Positions 54,735 through 64,000 of a DNA stretch of 64,000 nt are shown piece after piece (the first letter of the stretch is position 1; the number at the start of each line of letters is the position of its first letter). The DNA comes from Solemya velum gill symbiont (GTDB lineage: Bacteria; Pseudomonadota; Gammaproteobacteria; Chromatiales; Chromatiaceae): positions 744,001 through 808,000 of the forward strand of contig NZ_JRAA01000002.1 of the NCBI RefSeq assembly GCF_000787395.1, in the 5' to 3' direction. The translations under genes and the position numbers were made by a program. The notes beneath the pieces were generated by a model. The model ran no database searches. It was not told the origin of the DNA and worked only from the letters and a program-made list of their open reading frames with translations.

Positions 54735-55763
54735 TTATTCCATGTCATCCCATGTCAGAAGGCGGTTCTTGGTAACATCTCGAATGAGTCGCCGGCCTTT
54801 CACTTTGTCTCTATCAACCCAGGGAATACCGCTTCCGGGTTTTTTAGGTACGATATCTTCTTCTCTAATTACATGTCCTACCATCAGGTCTGCTTTAAGG
54901 GTCACGCTCTTACCAAAGAGCTCTTTCTGTCCCTTCAGTTTCTCCGACATCCAGTCTTTATCAACAGGATTAGAATCCAGGTCAACAACACTCTCAGTAA
55001 ATTGTACTAGCTTACCAAGCTCATCCACCGTGACAGATGCAATAATATCAGGCCCAAACATCCTGCGATCAAATGTCGCGTGAACTTCAATAAGGTTAAA
55101 GCCCCTTGCAATCGCAACCATTGCTGGAACCAAGGTACCAGAATGATCGGACAGACCAATCCGGCCGTTATATCGACTTTTCATCTCGTCCAGAATGTTT
55201 AAACCGACATCTTCCAGTGGAGTAGGATATCTGCTTGTGCATTGTAATAACGAATATTCTGTTCCGGAGGACTCCAGCTTATTCACAACATCATCAATTT
55301 CTCTCCAGGAACTCATCCCTGTACTAACGATTATGGGCAACCCAGTCGCAATCATAGAATCAAGGAGCTCATGCGACAAGGTATCTCCGGAACCCACCTT
55401 CCAGCACCTCACTCCCAGCCTTGCCAGCATTTCGACAGCCATAGTGGAGAAAGGAGTACTCATGAACTGAATGCCCTTCTCATCTGCATGCTGTTTTAAA
55501 CCACGCCACTGGGTTTCGGTAAACTCCATACGGCGCCAGTACTCATACCTGCTGTCATCTTGCAGGGAAAACTTGACTCTAAATGGCTCATCAAGTGTCG
55601 ATTCCTCGGCAGCAATATGCGTCTGAAATTTTATTGCATGAACCCCTACGTCTGCCAACGCATCTATATAAGCGTGACACATACCGAGTGAGCCATCATG
55701 GTTCTGAGCAATCTCACCAATTATGAATGGGCCTTGTTCACTAATTATTGTTTTACTGGACAT
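54735..55763 (-). CDS. neuB: NeuB-type nonulosonic acid (N-acetylneuraminate) synthase
   Basis: NeuB condenses a ManNAc-type sugar with phosphoenolpyruvate to a nonulosonic acid. The TIM barrel starts FIIGEIAQNHDGSLGMCHAY and contains VHAIKFQTHIAAEESTLDEP, FMSTPFSTMAVEML, GSGDTLSHELLDSM, LLQCTSRYPTP and GLSDHSGTLVPAMVAIARG. The C-terminal SAF (antifreeze-like) domain includes KADLMVGHVIREEDIVPKKP and GSGIPW. At 342 residues it has family length. It heads the neu operon; no dehydratase or aminotransferase for legionaminic or pseudaminic acid is in the window. Confidence 0.95.
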   Translation of the reverse strand: MSSKTIISEQGPFIIGEIAQNHDGSLGMCHAYIDALADVGVHAIKFQTHIAAEESTLDEPFRVKFSLQDDSRYEYWRRMEFTETQWRGLKQHADEKGIQFMSTPFSTMAVEMLARLGVRCWKVGSGDTLSHELLDSMIATGLPIIVSTGMSSWREIDDVVNKLESSGTEYSLLQCTSRYPTPLEDVGLNILDEMKSRYNGRIGLSDHSGTLVPAMVAIARGFNLIEVHATFDRRMFGPDIIASVTVDELGKLVQFTESVVDLDSNPVDKDWMSEKLKGQKELFGKSVTLKADLMVGHVIREEDIVPKKPGSGIPWVDRDKVKGRRLIRDVTKNRLLTWDDME

Positions 55764-56152
55764 AAAAGTCTCATTTTCTTCATTCTGGACTTTAAAAGGA
55801 GTGCATAGCTGCGAATCCCTCGTACGATATAATTGCTATCGACAACAAAATATTACAGGCGCTCTTTTTCTATGACATCTAACTTTGACAGTGTACTTAA
55901 TAATCAAGAAAATATCCGGAATTAAGTGAATTGACCTGCACATTAAGTTTGAAGTTGATGCTACTCGAATAATGGCAGATCGCGACTCTGCTAGAGAATA
56001 CTCAACACACAAGTAGCAGAAACCATACTCCGTCACGAATCAGTGACTTCATTAATGCCTGTTATACCGATTCTATTTCAGTGGAAAAGGTCTGGGAGAC
56101 TTTTTATATTCTTAGTTTCGTTACAGGCATGTAAATTGACTGTAGCAGCCAA
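55764..56152. other. AT-rich intergenic region upstream of neuB
   Basis: These 389 bases between neuB and the surface-carbohydrate gene are AT-rich and show no convincing coding sequence, RNA gene or strong terminator. A neuB promoter is expected here but I cannot single one out. Confidence 0.5.
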
Positions 56153-57493
56153 CTAGTCACTATGAATATAAAACAGATTATATTTTACAGGTAATGCAGT
56201 TATTTTCTTGCGGACAACACCATTATCCATTAAACAACCCAGAAACTTATTTACCTCATTGGGTCGGGTAAAAGGAAACTTATCCCTCATGGTCTTCTTT
56301 ACTATCCTCTCTTGCTTGTTCAAAATAAGAGATTCTCTAAAAACACGAAATGAATATCTGATTCCACCCGCCAGGTTATATAACCCATCTGAGACAGTGT
56401 TTGATTTAACATCGAAATCACTTATGTATTTAACCGACATGAATTCGGTGCAATACTCATCCAGGGAAATATCCTGCCGAAGGAAACCATCAATAGTCAT
56501 ATCACCATCTGCCATCCCGTATTCATCACCAAGAAATTTAATTGCATCATTGGCATTATCAGCAATATGCCCAACATTATTAACTGAATCGAGTGAATAC
56601 CTTGTGACACCATCCGGACAATAGGACACTACTTTTTTATTCATGAATGCTGCCTCTATAGCAGTCGTACAGCAATTATGAATTAATGCACTACTAGCCA
56701 AAATCCACGGTGTCACTTCACCAGTAGCACATATAAATATATTATCTAATCCTTCAAATTCACGCTCAATATATTCAACATTATCTCCCGGATGCGCTCG
56801 AAAGACGACCATACGGCCATCACATGCCAGTCTTTTAACAATTGAAACAAAAGCATTATAAATGAACTCTAATTTCTTTATCCTATCTTCATATTCTATT
56901 CTATTTTCTTCGTTATCGAAGTGGCCGTTTTCGTAATACCTGGTCTCATACATTTCCCTGTTTGTATAAAATCCAAAGTTACTCACTACAAGTATGAAAT
57001 CTTCATACTTATTGGAAATACTTTTCACGCTCTCATCAAAATACCCATAATATCTATTCTTCCATAAGAGTACTCTCACATTCCCAGGCGTAAGAAATTT
57101 CTCCTCGTCCAGAGGATACCTCTGCTTCAGGAACTCTCTCTGCTTGTCACCCCATAGAAAGATTTTCTCAGTAAGACTGACAGTTTGTGGTGATTGTTTT
57201 ACCGTAGCGAAACGCTCGAGGTTATCTACCAGCAATCCCTCTTCATCCATTGCAATACAACCGAAACCCGAGTCATGTAATCCTCTGATTTGATCAATAG
57301 CATGGGCAGGAATACTTTTCTTAACCACTGCCCCTGATGTTAATGACAAGCGATCAAACTGCTCCTTTCTTCTTGCTCTAGGCCCAACAAATGTATGGCA
57401 ACCACGTTCGGCCAACATTGCTGCCAGTAACAACCTGGAAAGCAGTTCTCGTTTCTTTATTTCAACATCAAAATAATATACCGGCTTTTCCAT
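56153..57493 (-). CDS. Surface carbohydrate biosynthesis protein (GT-B-like, unassigned)
   Basis: The 446 residues resemble the surface carbohydrate biosynthesis family found in sialic or legionaminic acid and teichuronate-like loci. KPVYYFDVEIKKRELLSRLL at the start and GCIAMDEEGLLVDNLERF fit it. The second half has a GT-B-like acceptor/donor pattern: MVVFRAHPGDNVEYIEREF, LIHNCCTTAIEAAFMNKKVV with the HNxxTTxxEA nucleotide-sugar motif. Codon use is strongly AT-rich. It probably transfers a sugar or glycerol-phosphate-type unit in the cytoplasm; specificity is unknown. Confidence 0.75.
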   Translation of the reverse strand: MEKPVYYFDVEIKKRELLSRLLLAAMLAERGCHTFVGPRARRKEQFDRLSLTSGAVVKKSIPAHAIDQIRGLHDSGFGCIAMDEEGLLVDNLERFATVKQSPQTVSLTEKIFLWGDKQREFLKQRYPLDEEKFLTPGNVRVLLWKNRYYGYFDESVKSISNKYEDFILVVSNFGFYTNREMYETRYYENGHFDNEENRIEYEDRIKKLEFIYNAFVSIVKRLACDGRMVVFRAHPGDNVEYIEREFEGLDNIFICATGEVTPWILASSALIHNCCTTAIEAAFMNKKVVSYCPDGVTRYSLDSVNNVGHIADNANDAIKFLGDEYGMADGDMTIDGFLRQDISLDEYCTEFMSVKYISDFDVKSNTVSDGLYNLAGGIRYSFRVFRESLILNKQERIVKKTMRDKFPFTRPNEVNKFLGCLMDNGVVRKKITALPVKYNLFYIHSD

Positions 57494-57591
57494 TCATACT
57501 CTCTTCGAGATTACATGTAGATATCTTTCCAAGATAACTGCTGATTTACCTGTCAGTATCACTACCTGTTAGAGCCAAAAAGGCCGCATGA

Positions 57592-58584
57592 TTATTGTCC
57601 GTAATAATCTCTATACCACTCAACAAATCGATTAATGCCATCCTGCAGGGAGGTCTGTGGCTTGAAGTCGACGGCCGCAATCAGGTCATCAACATCTGCA
57701 TAAGTCACAGGAACATCACCCGGCTGCATCGGCAGCATCTCTTTGACCGCTTCCTTTCCGCACGCCTTCTCGATCGCAGAAATAAAGTCGCCAAGTGTTT
57801 CGGGTTGGTTATTGCCGATATTGTAGAGCGCGTAACGGGCAGTAGCGTTTGAACCAGGTGCTTTTTTCTCTTCTGGCGGCTTGTCTAGCAAGCGCACAAT
57901 CCCTTCAACGATATCATCGATGTAGGTGAAATCACGTTGCATCTCTCCACGGTTGAATACCTGGATGGGCTTGCCTTCGAGAATCGCCTTGGTGAAGCTG
58001 AAGTAAGCCATGTCAGGCCGACCCATGGGACCGTAGACTGTGAAAAAGCGCAGGCCGGTAACAGGGAATCCATAAAGGTGTGAGTAGCTATGCGCGATCA
58101 GTTCGTTAGCCTTTTTCGATGCCGCGTAGAGCGAAACCGGATAATCGACATCATCCGTGGTAGAAAATGGCACCTTGGTATTCATGCCATAGACAGAACT
58201 GCTCGATGCGTAGACCAGGTGTCCTACTTTTGAATGGCGACACCCTTCCAGTACGTTAGCAAATCCGACAAGGTTGGAATCGATATAGGACGCAGGATTC
58301 TCAATCGAGTAGCGCACACCCGGCTGTGCCGCCAGGTTGACAACAACATCAAAACTGCTGCCGGCAAAGAAATCCGCCGTCGCTTCCCTGTCAGCTAGGT
58401 CAAGTAGTTGAAATGTAAAACCGGGTTTCCCCTCAAGCTGGTCCAGGCGCGCCTGTTTCAGTTCGACATCATAATAAGGTGTCAGGTCGTCAACAGATGT
58501 GACCTGTACACCATCTGCAAGCAGTCGCTGTGCCAGGAAATAACCGATAAAGCCAGCTCCGCCAGTAATTAATACATGCATCAT
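57592..58584 (-). CDS. UDP-glucuronate 4-epimerase-like NAD-dependent epimerase
   Basis: This extended SDR enzyme probably converts UDP-glucuronate to UDP-galacturonate. The NAD loop is [16 protein letters not shown]; the catalytic Ser is in [19 protein letters not shown] and the Tyr/Lys pair in [37 protein letters not shown] and [15 protein letters not shown] are typical of the CapI/GAE group. The 330-residue protein overlaps the ugd stop by four bases (ATGA), so its substrate is likely the product of that neighbour. Confidence 0.9.
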   Translation of the reverse strand: MMHVLITGGAGFIGYFLAQRLLADGVQVTSVDDLTPYYDVELKQARLDQLEGKPGFTFQLLDLADREATADFFAGSSFDVVVNLAAQPGVRYSIENPASYIDSNLVGFANVLEGCRHSKVGHLVYASSSSVYGMNTKVPFSTTDDVDYPVSLYAASKKANELIAHSYSHLYGFPVTGLRFFTVYGPMGRPDMAYFSFTKAILEGKPIQVFNRGEMQRDFTYIDDIVEGIVRLLDKPPEEKKAPGSNATARYALYNIGNNQPETLGDFISAIEKACGKEAVKEMLPMQPGDVPVTYADVDDLIAAVDFKPQTSLQDGINRFVEWYRDYYGQ

Positions 58585-59924
58585 GAGTTACCTTTTACAG
58601 AGTCACCGCGGCCAATCGCGTAATAGATCCAGCCATGACTCTTGAGCTCTTCAGGTGCATAGAGATTACGACCATCAAAAACCACCTTGTTGTTGAGCTT
58701 CTCCTCAAGCACATCAAGCTCGGGAACACGAAAAGCCTTCCACTCGGTGTGAATAATCAGTGCATCTGCGCCCTCGGTAGCGGCATGCTTGTCAGCCGCA
58801 TACTCAATCCGGTCATCATCACCAAATATTCGCTGTGACTCCTCGCTGGCAACCGGGTCATATGCACAAACAGTGGCGCCGGCTTCAAGCAGGCCTGCAA
58901 TGGTCACACGGCTGCTGGCTTCACGCATGTCGTCAGTTTCCGGCTTGAATGAGAGGCCCCAAATCGCAAAACGCTTTCCTGCCAGGTCATCACCAAAGTG
59001 CTGTTTAATTCTTTGTAACAGGACAGCTTTCTGACGTTCGTTGACACCCTCAACTGCATTCAGCAACTCTGCATGGTAGCCAATATCTTTTGCTGTACTT
59101 GCAAGTGCCTTTACATCCTTGGGGAAACAGGATCCGCCGTAACCACAACCGGGATAGATAAAGTGGAATCCGATACGTGGGTCAGAACCGATGCCACGAC
59201 GGACATTCTCGACATCGGCACCAAGACGTTCTGCAAGGTTCGATATTTCGTTCATAAAGCTGATCTTGGTTGCCAGCATGGCGTTAGCCGCATACTTGGT
59301 CAATTCTGCAGAGCGCACGTCCATGATCACGAGGCGCTCATGGTTGCGGTTGAAGGGCTCGTAAAGCTCACGCATCACCTCGATGGTATGCGGGTCTTCC
59401 GAACCGATCACGATACGATCCGGCTTCATGAAATCAGGAATCGCCGAACCCTCTTTGAGAAACTCGGGATTCGAGCAGACATCGTAATGGATATCGAGGC
59501 CGCGTTCGTCAAGAACACGGCGTACCTCGGCACTCACCTTGTCTGCTGTGCCGACAGGTACTGTTGACTTGTCAATAATGATCTTGGGGCTGTCCATGTG
59601 AGTGGCAATCGAGTTTGCCACTGCAAGGACGTACTGCAGATCGGCAGAGCCATCCTCATCAGGCGGCGTACCAACAGCAATGAACTGTACATCGGCAAAT
59701 GCAGTGCCCTCTTCAGCCGAGGTTGTGAACTCGAGCGTTCCTTCAGCAATACAACGCTTGACGATTGTATCGAGGCCCGGCTCGTAAATCGGTATGCCAC
59801 CAGATTTGAGCAACGCAATTTTTGACTCGTCGACATCGACACAAAGCACGTGATGACCGACATCAGCCAGGCAAGCGCCGGTGACAAGACCAACGTAGCC
59901 GCTACCGTAGATTGAAACTTTCAT
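58581..59924 (-). CDS. ugd: UDP-glucose 6-dehydrogenase
   Basis: Ugd oxidises UDP-glucose twice to UDP-glucuronate with NAD. The N-terminal loop is [20 protein letters not shown], the central helix region contains [20 protein letters not shown], and the catalytic Cys is in [18 protein letters not shown]. The C-terminal domain has [15 protein letters not shown]. The frame is open 19 codons further upstream, but the ATG at 59922-59924 starts at the conserved loop and gives 447 residues. Confidence 0.96.
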   Translation of the reverse strand: MKVSIYGSGYVGLVTGACLADVGHHVLCVDVDESKIALLKSGGIPIYEPGLDTIVKRCIAEGTLEFTTSAEEGTAFADVQFIAVGTPPDEDGSADLQYVLAVANSIATHMDSPKIIIDKSTVPVGTADKVSAEVRRVLDERGLDIHYDVCSNPEFLKEGSAIPDFMKPDRIVIGSEDPHTIEVMRELYEPFNRNHERLVIMDVRSAELTKYAANAMLATKISFMNEISNLAERLGADVENVRRGIGSDPRIGFHFIYPGCGYGGSCFPKDVKALASTAKDIGYHAELLNAVEGVNERQKAVLLQRIKQHFGDDLAGKRFAIWGLSFKPETDDMREASSRVTIAGLLEAGATVCAYDPVASEESQRIFGDDDRIEYAADKHAATEGADALIIHTEWKAFRVPELDVLEEKLNNKVVFDGRNLYAPEELKSHGWIYYAIGRGDSVKGNS

Positions 59925-60046
59925 TATTGAGATCCGAACAATTGAAACCGGGAAAGCGGAGCCGAACTCGATCCGGCCCACTTGAACAGCGGCAAATTAT
60001 AACGCAATTGGCATGACAAAAATATAACAGGCCCGGGGCATCAGCC

Positions 60047-61558
60047 CTACCTGGCACCTGGTGCCATATCGACCCGGTAGACACGATATGGCTTGCGTCC
60101 CCTGGCTTCACCGAGACTTCCGGCCTCATATCCCGTCTCTTTTACAACGGCCTCAAAGGCCTCTGCGTTCTTGCGGCGTACAATCCAGAGGCGATCTTCA
60201 TTATCGCCCTCGTTGAGCAATTCATCGGCAACCGTCTGCTGTTGGGCCTCATCCACATCCGCTTCATTCATGGCCAGTTGTTCGACCTCGGCATCCATGT
60301 AGAAAGAAAGCCCCTGCTGGGCCTCGTGGCTGACAAACACGACCTCGTCCAGCTTAGCGGGCCAGATTTGTTCTAACTGCCGGGCGAGCATACGGCTGTC
60401 AATCGAGACATCCTTGAAGTGGTCAGCAACACCCAGCACCAACCTGAAAACCAGGACAAAGGCCACACCCGCCATGGGCACAAGATACCAGCGTCTTTTT
60501 GAGAACAGGGCTTCAGCCTCGCTCGCTGCCAGAAGCGCAAGCGGGACAAACAGCGGCAGGATATAGAATGGCAGTCGCGACTTGACCAGCATAAAGACCG
60601 TCATAGGAAACAGAAACCAGAGCAGCAGGAATTTCTGCTTTTCATCAATCCTGTCAGCACCGCCCCGAAATGAGCGATACCAGGCCATAAGAGGCTTTTT
60701 GAAGCCTCGCCACACATAAACCCACCATGGCAAAGTGCCGATCAGGAGAACCGGCAGATAGGTTCTCAAGCCGCCGTACCACTCGGCATTGCGCTGATGC
60801 TTGTCACTCGTAGCGCGTACCAGAACCTCGTTATAGATGAAATCAAAAAAGAGCGAAGGATTCTCCCCTGCCAGCATCAGGAACCAGCTGGAGGCAACAA
60901 GGGCTGACAGTATCAATCCTGGTATCCAGTAGAGACGCACACCGACAAAGGCACGGTGTTGGAAAATGTAAAACAGCAGCAAGGCAAACAGCGGCAAGGC
61001 CACAGCAGGCCCCTTGATAAGGTAACCTAGCCCGGCTGCAAACCATCCAAACAAAGCGCCATAGCGGGCACCAAAACTGCCCGTCTTGCCCCAAATTGCA
61101 TAGCAAAAACCGGTAAAAGATGCAGTCACTGCTGCTGCCAGCAGGCTGTCCGTGGTAATAAAGTTGCTTGCGGACGCGGGAAACATGAAGCTTGCATAGA
61201 TCAATGCAGGCAACCAGGGGCGTTGCGGATGAAACAGCCGTCCAAGCTGCCACACAAACAGGGTTGTCAGAATGAATCCAAACATACCGGGCAGGCGCAT
61301 CACGAACTCACTGCGACCCAGGGTATCGATGGATGCTGCAATTGCCCAGTAGGTCAGAGGAGGTTTTGTCCAGTGGGGGTGCTCATGGTGCGTCATCGGA
61401 TGCAGCCAGTCGTCGAAACGCAGCATCTCTATCGCCACGTTGACATAGCGCCCTTCCGAACTTTCCCACAACCCCCGCAGGTCTTGAAACAGGAGCGTGT
61501 ATACAATCAGTACAAGCAGTGCCAGAAGCAGTGCTTTACCACGGCTGGCTGGCATCAT
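60047..61558 (-). CDS. ArnT-like undecaprenyl-phosphate sugar transferase (GT39/GT83 family)
   Basis: A large membrane glycosyltransferase with about 10-12 helices and a periplasmic C-terminal domain. The first loop GLWESSEGRYVNVAIEMLRF corresponds to the catalytic acidic pair region of GT-C enzymes such as ArnT, which usually reads W..DE.RYA. HPHWTKPPLTYWAIA and LIKGPAVALPLFALLL are family-typical. The 503-residue protein overlaps the upstream GT2 gene by four bases (ATGA). It likely moves a sugar from undecaprenyl phosphate to a lipid A or glycan acceptor in the periplasm. Confidence 0.88.
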   Translation of the reverse strand: MMPASRGKALLLALLVLIVYTLLFQDLRGLWESSEGRYVNVAIEMLRFDDWLHPMTHHEHPHWTKPPLTYWAIAASIDTLGRSEFVMRLPGMFGFILTTLFVWQLGRLFHPQRPWLPALIYASFMFPASASNFITTDSLLAAAVTASFTGFCYAIWGKTGSFGARYGALFGWFAAGLGYLIKGPAVALPLFALLLFYIFQHRAFVGVRLYWIPGLILSALVASSWFLMLAGENPSLFFDFIYNEVLVRATSDKHQRNAEWYGGLRTYLPVLLIGTLPWWVYVWRGFKKPLMAWYRSFRGGADRIDEKQKFLLLWFLFPMTVFMLVKSRLPFYILPLFVPLALLAASEAEALFSKRRWYLVPMAGVAFVLVFRLVLGVADHFKDVSIDSRMLARQLEQIWPAKLDEVVFVSHEAQQGLSFYMDAEVEQLAMNEADVDEAQQQTVADELLNEGDNEDRLWIVRRKNAEAFEAVVKETGYEAGSLGEARGRKPYRVYRVDMAPGAR

Positions 61559-62574
61559 GCCTTGTCCCTGTTACCATCCGTTTTCCACGCAACCTGCTTA
61601 CTCTCAAGATTACCAGTCAACTGGTAAGGACTGTTTTCAGTTGACTCGTAATAGGTGCGTGTCATCAGTTCTGCCAGCACTCCCGTGGTTATGAACTGCA
61701 ACGAGGCGATCAGCAAGACAATCCCGACAAGCAACAGGGGGCGCGTACCGATATCGGCACCAAAGACAAACTTGTCGACAGCCAGGTAGCTGAGTATCAG
61801 AGCGGAGACGGTTCCTGACGCCAAACCCACCATGCCAAAGAAGTGGCCGGGGCGTGAACGGAAACGCAGGAAAAAATAGACAAAAATCAGGTCAAGAATG
61901 ACGCGAAAAGTGCGTGAAATCCCGTACTTGGATGTACCCTGCTCTCGTGCATGATGCTTGACGACCGTCTCACCGATTTTGCTTGGCCGCGTGAATACAG
62001 CTGCCCACACTGGAATGAAACGGTGCATCTCACCGTAGAGGCGTACACGCTTGATCAAAGAGGAGCGGTAGACTTTCAAGCTGCAACCGTAGTCATGCAG
62101 GCTCACACCCGTGATATTGGCTATCAGCCGGTTGGCAATCATTGACGGAATCTTGCGCAAGAGCAATCCATCCTTGCGATCCTTTCGCCAACCCTGGAGG
62201 AGGTCAAGATCTCTCTCTTTTAACTCTTCGAGCATGCGCAGTATGTCATCCGGATCATTCTGCAAATCACCATCCATAGTGACTATATATTTGCCCGAAC
62301 TATAGTCTATTCCCGCCTGCATCGCCGCTGTCTGGCCATAGTTTCGATGCAACTCCAGCAGGTGCACATGCTTCCCGTACTGATCAATCAGCTCTGAAAC
62401 ACGCTGGGGGGTACCATCAGAACTGCCGTCGTCGACAAGAATCAGCTCCCAAGGGTAGAATGAGCCACGCATGGCTGCAGTCACTCGTTCGAGCAAGGCA
62501 TCGATCGACTCTATTTCGTTATACAATGGAATCACAATGCTGAGAGAATCAGCACTGGTATCTTGATCAGACAT
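61555..62574 (-). CDS. GT2 polyprenyl-phosphate glycosyltransferase (ArnC/DPM1-like)
   Basis: The N-terminal catalytic domain begins LSIVIPLYNEIESIDALLER and contains LILVDDGSSDGTPQRVSEL and IVTMDGDLQNDPDDILRML with the metal DGD. HHAREQGTSKYGISRTFRV is the conserved lid motif. Two C-terminal membrane helices follow (FFGMVGLASGTVSALILSYL and LLLVGIVLLIASLQFI). This is the form that makes undecaprenyl-phosphate sugars. It is the natural donor-maker for the adjacent ArnT-like enzyme. Length is 339 residues. Confidence 0.92.
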   Translation of the reverse strand: MSDQDTSADSLSIVIPLYNEIESIDALLERVTAAMRGSFYPWELILVDDGSSDGTPQRVSELIDQYGKHVHLLELHRNYGQTAAMQAGIDYSSGKYIVTMDGDLQNDPDDILRMLEELKERDLDLLQGWRKDRKDGLLLRKIPSMIANRLIANITGVSLHDYGCSLKVYRSSLIKRVRLYGEMHRFIPVWAAVFTRPSKIGETVVKHHAREQGTSKYGISRTFRVILDLIFVYFFLRFRSRPGHFFGMVGLASGTVSALILSYLAVDKFVFGADIGTRPLLLVGIVLLIASLQFITTGVLAELMTRTYYESTENSPYQLTGNLESKQVAWKTDGNRDKA

Positions 62575-62639
62575 AGCTCAAACAGTCACAAGCGAGACAA
62601 AGTGGCGCATATAATAACCCATCAGGAAGCATATTAGAA

Positions 62640-63542
62640 ATGATGCCTGTCGCCCGCTCACGTCTACTCGTCGCAGTCATCATTGCTATCATCTACCTGG
62701 CACTGGTCCATTATCTGTTTGATTTGAAGGTAATTATCTCTCAGTGGAGAGAACTTCCGGCAAGCACACTGATGCTCGCAACAGCTGGCCTGCTGATCAG
62801 TTACCTCCTGCGCGCATGGCGTAACCATAATTTCTTTGCACTCGACCATTTTCCCACCAGCATTCGCCTGACCCTGATCCATAATGCGCTCAATCACTGG
62901 TTACCGGCACGTACCGGGGAGTTCAGTTTTCCTCTTCTCATGAAACGTTATTTCGGGCATGGCTATGCCGGTTCCACGCACGGCTTGCTGTGGCTCAGAC
63001 TGATGGATCTGCACGCACTTGCCGGAACAGCCCTGCCGGTTTTCTACCCGTTCCTGAATACCGCGTTATTTTTTCTGCTGCTTACTGCCTGGCTCGCTTC
63101 GATGCCCCTCGCTTTCTGGCTACTCGGGCATTTCAGGCAGCACATCCTGGCAAATCCCAGCGACAAGCGACTTGCCACAATGATGAAAAAAGCCGTCAAC
63201 GAATTGACGGGGTCAAAACGCACTTTCTTCATCGCATGGCTTCTGAGCATGACCAACTGGACGGTCAAAATCTGCCTTCTCACCCTGCTGGTCACAGCTT
63301 TTGTCACGGTCCCGGCTACTGCGGCGCTGACAGCCGTCATAGCAGGTGAGCTCACGTCCATTCTGCCAATCCACGCACCCGGCGGGCTTGGCACCTACGA
63401 GGCCGGCATGTCAGCTGCTTTCACTCTCTTCAGTATAGACTTCAAATCAGGACTACAAGCGGCAGTTCAGGCTCACCTGTTTCTGCTCAATCTTGCTATC
63501 ATTAGCGCTGTTTTCGCCTTACTGATCCCTAAAAAACGATGA
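62640..63542 (+). CDS. Flippase-like membrane protein (LPTM/UPF0104, YbhN family)
   Basis: About eight membrane helices and 300 residues, with the family's ALNHWLPARTGEFSFPLLMK and LTSILPIHAPGGLGTYEAGM blocks. These belong to the lysylphosphatidylglycerol-synthase transmembrane (PF03706) family, several members of which flip glycolipids or act with polyprenyl-phosphate sugar systems. It is divergent from the GT2 gene by 65 bases and overlaps the next transferase gene by four bases (ATGA), so a role in the same lipid-linked sugar pathway is likely. Confidence 0.85.
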   Translation: MMPVARSRLLVAVIIAIIYLALVHYLFDLKVIISQWRELPASTLMLATAGLLISYLLRAWRNHNFFALDHFPTSIRLTLIHNALNHWLPARTGEFSFPLLMKRYFGHGYAGSTHGLLWLRLMDLHALAGTALPVFYPFLNTALFFLLLTAWLASMPLAFWLLGHFRQHILANPSDKRLATMMKKAVNELTGSKRTFFIAWLLSMTNWTVKICLLTLLVTAFVTVPATAALTAVIAGELTSILPIHAPGGLGTYEAGMSAAFTLFSIDFKSGLQAAVQAHLFLLNLAIISAVFALLIPKKR

Positions 63543-64000
63543 CAAGCGAAAGAAACAGCTTCGCGTGGCTTCTGCTATTTATCGCCGGCATAACGGCATA
63601 CCGCTTTTTCGCCCTTCTCGGTTACGATTACGCACTTTATACCGACGAAGCCTATTACTGGTTATGGTCAAAAGAGCTCGAGTGGGGCTATTACTCAAAG
63701 CCGCCGGTTATCGCCCTGCTGATTCGTGCAGCAACCAGCGTTTGTGGTGATGCTGAAGTCTGTATCCGTAGTATCGGTATCATTCTTTACCCATTCACTG
63801 CACTGGGAATCTACCTGACCGGAAAAACAGTTGCGAACAGCCGTGTTGGCCTCTGGGCAGCCGTTCTCTTCATCACCATGCCCGCCGTCAGCGTCTCGTC
63901 GCTTACCGCTTCGACCGATATACCACTACTGCTGCTTTGGAGTTGGAGTCTCTTCTTTTTTATCAAAGCGCTCGATGGCAACAACTGGTCGTTGTGGATT
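63539..64000 (+). CDS. Second ArnT/PMT-like membrane glycosyltransferase (5' part, cut by window edge)
   Basis: The 154 visible residues read FAWLLLFIAGITAYRFFALL, then YALYTDEAYYWLWSKELEWG and YYSKPPVIALLIRAATSVCG, the DE(A)YYW...G.YSKPP.I motif of PMT_2 family (PF13231) transferases, with the catalytic Asp-Glu in the first periplasmic loop. Four or more membrane helices are visible. The start overlaps the flippase-like gene stop (ATGA). The rest lies beyond the window. Confidence 0.88.
   Translation, partial: MTSERNSFAWLLLFIAGITAYRFFALLGYDYALYTDEAYYWLWSKELEWGYYSKPPVIALLIRAATSVCGDAEVCIRSIGIILYPFTALGIYLTGKTVANSRVGLWAAVLFITMPAVSVSSLTASTDIPLLLLWSWSLFFFIKALDGNNWSLWI

Noticed and set aside
55836-56036. 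66-codon frame upstream of neuB
   Set aside because: No ribosome site, no similarity recognised, and the composition is like the AT-rich spacer around it.
43439-57493. The glycan island as a prophage or integrative element
   Set aside because: No integrase, attachment repeats, phage structural or conjugation genes are present; lowered GC and mixed orientation alone only suggest past transfer.
59924-59981. Upstream 19-codon extension of ugd
   Set aside because: The family starts directly with the [13 protein letters not shown] loop encoded from 59924.

Overview
This is a chromosomal window from a gammaproteobacterium, most likely a carbon-fixing, sulfur-oxidiser-like lineage of the Chromatiales/Ectothiorhodospirales type. 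The evidence is gammaproteobacterial gene order (rodZ-hisS-yfgM-bamB-der, pcnB-folK, glyA-nrdR-ribD-ribE, a Pro-Arg-His tRNA operon) together with a proteobacterial phosphoribulokinase (prk), the Calvin-cycle marker enzyme. No species can be named from the sequence alone. There is no prophage, CRISPR array or rRNA; one intact IS30-family element is present.

Layout. (1) 1-5043, minus strand: glyA, nrdR, ribD, ribE, pcnB, folK, tightly packed with 1-4 base overlaps; pcnB has no ATG, GTG or TTG start. (2) 5200-16804, minus: a seven-gene glycogen operon read glk, glgC, GH57 amylase, malQ, glgB, glgA, glgP, which covers glucose activation, ADP-glucose formation, chain synthesis, branching and breakdown. 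(3) 17011-17472: three tRNA genes (Pro-UGG, Arg-UCU, His-GUG) with a near-consensus promoter and an intrinsic terminator, divergent from valS (plus strand). (4) 20421-20732: gene-free, with large hairpins and a REP-like palindromic repeat. (5) 20733-32795, minus: housekeeping genes (thiol-dioxygenase-like cupin, ytoQ, der, bamB, yfgM, hisS, rodZ, pilW, rlmN, ndk, trmO, an M14-type zinc hydrolase, a GCS2 ligase).

(6) 32886-40486, minus: three paralogous secreted LamG-domain proteins sharing an unusual C-terminal module. The last copy is broken by an IS30-family insertion and by frame changes. (7) 40692-43294: trhP (yegQ) and, divergently, prk, whose leader holds a strong intrinsic-terminator hairpin just before the gene.

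(8) 43439-57493: an AT-richer, mosaic surface-glycan island with three glycosyltransferase-like genes, four P-loop sulfotransferases, a formyltransferase next to a polysaccharide deacetylase split by a stop codon, a lone zinc-ribbon gene, a neuB-neuC-methyltransferase-neuA operon for a nonulosonic (sialic-type) acid, and a surface-carbohydrate biosynthesis protein. (9) 57592-64000: UDP-glucuronate 4-epimerase, UDP-glucose dehydrogenase, an ArnT-like transferase, an ArnC/DPM1-like polyprenyl-phosphate glycosyltransferase, a flippase-like membrane protein and a second ArnT-like transferase cut by the window edge. Regions 8 and 9 together look like a locus for a sialylated, probably sulfated and uronic-acid-bearing envelope glycan.
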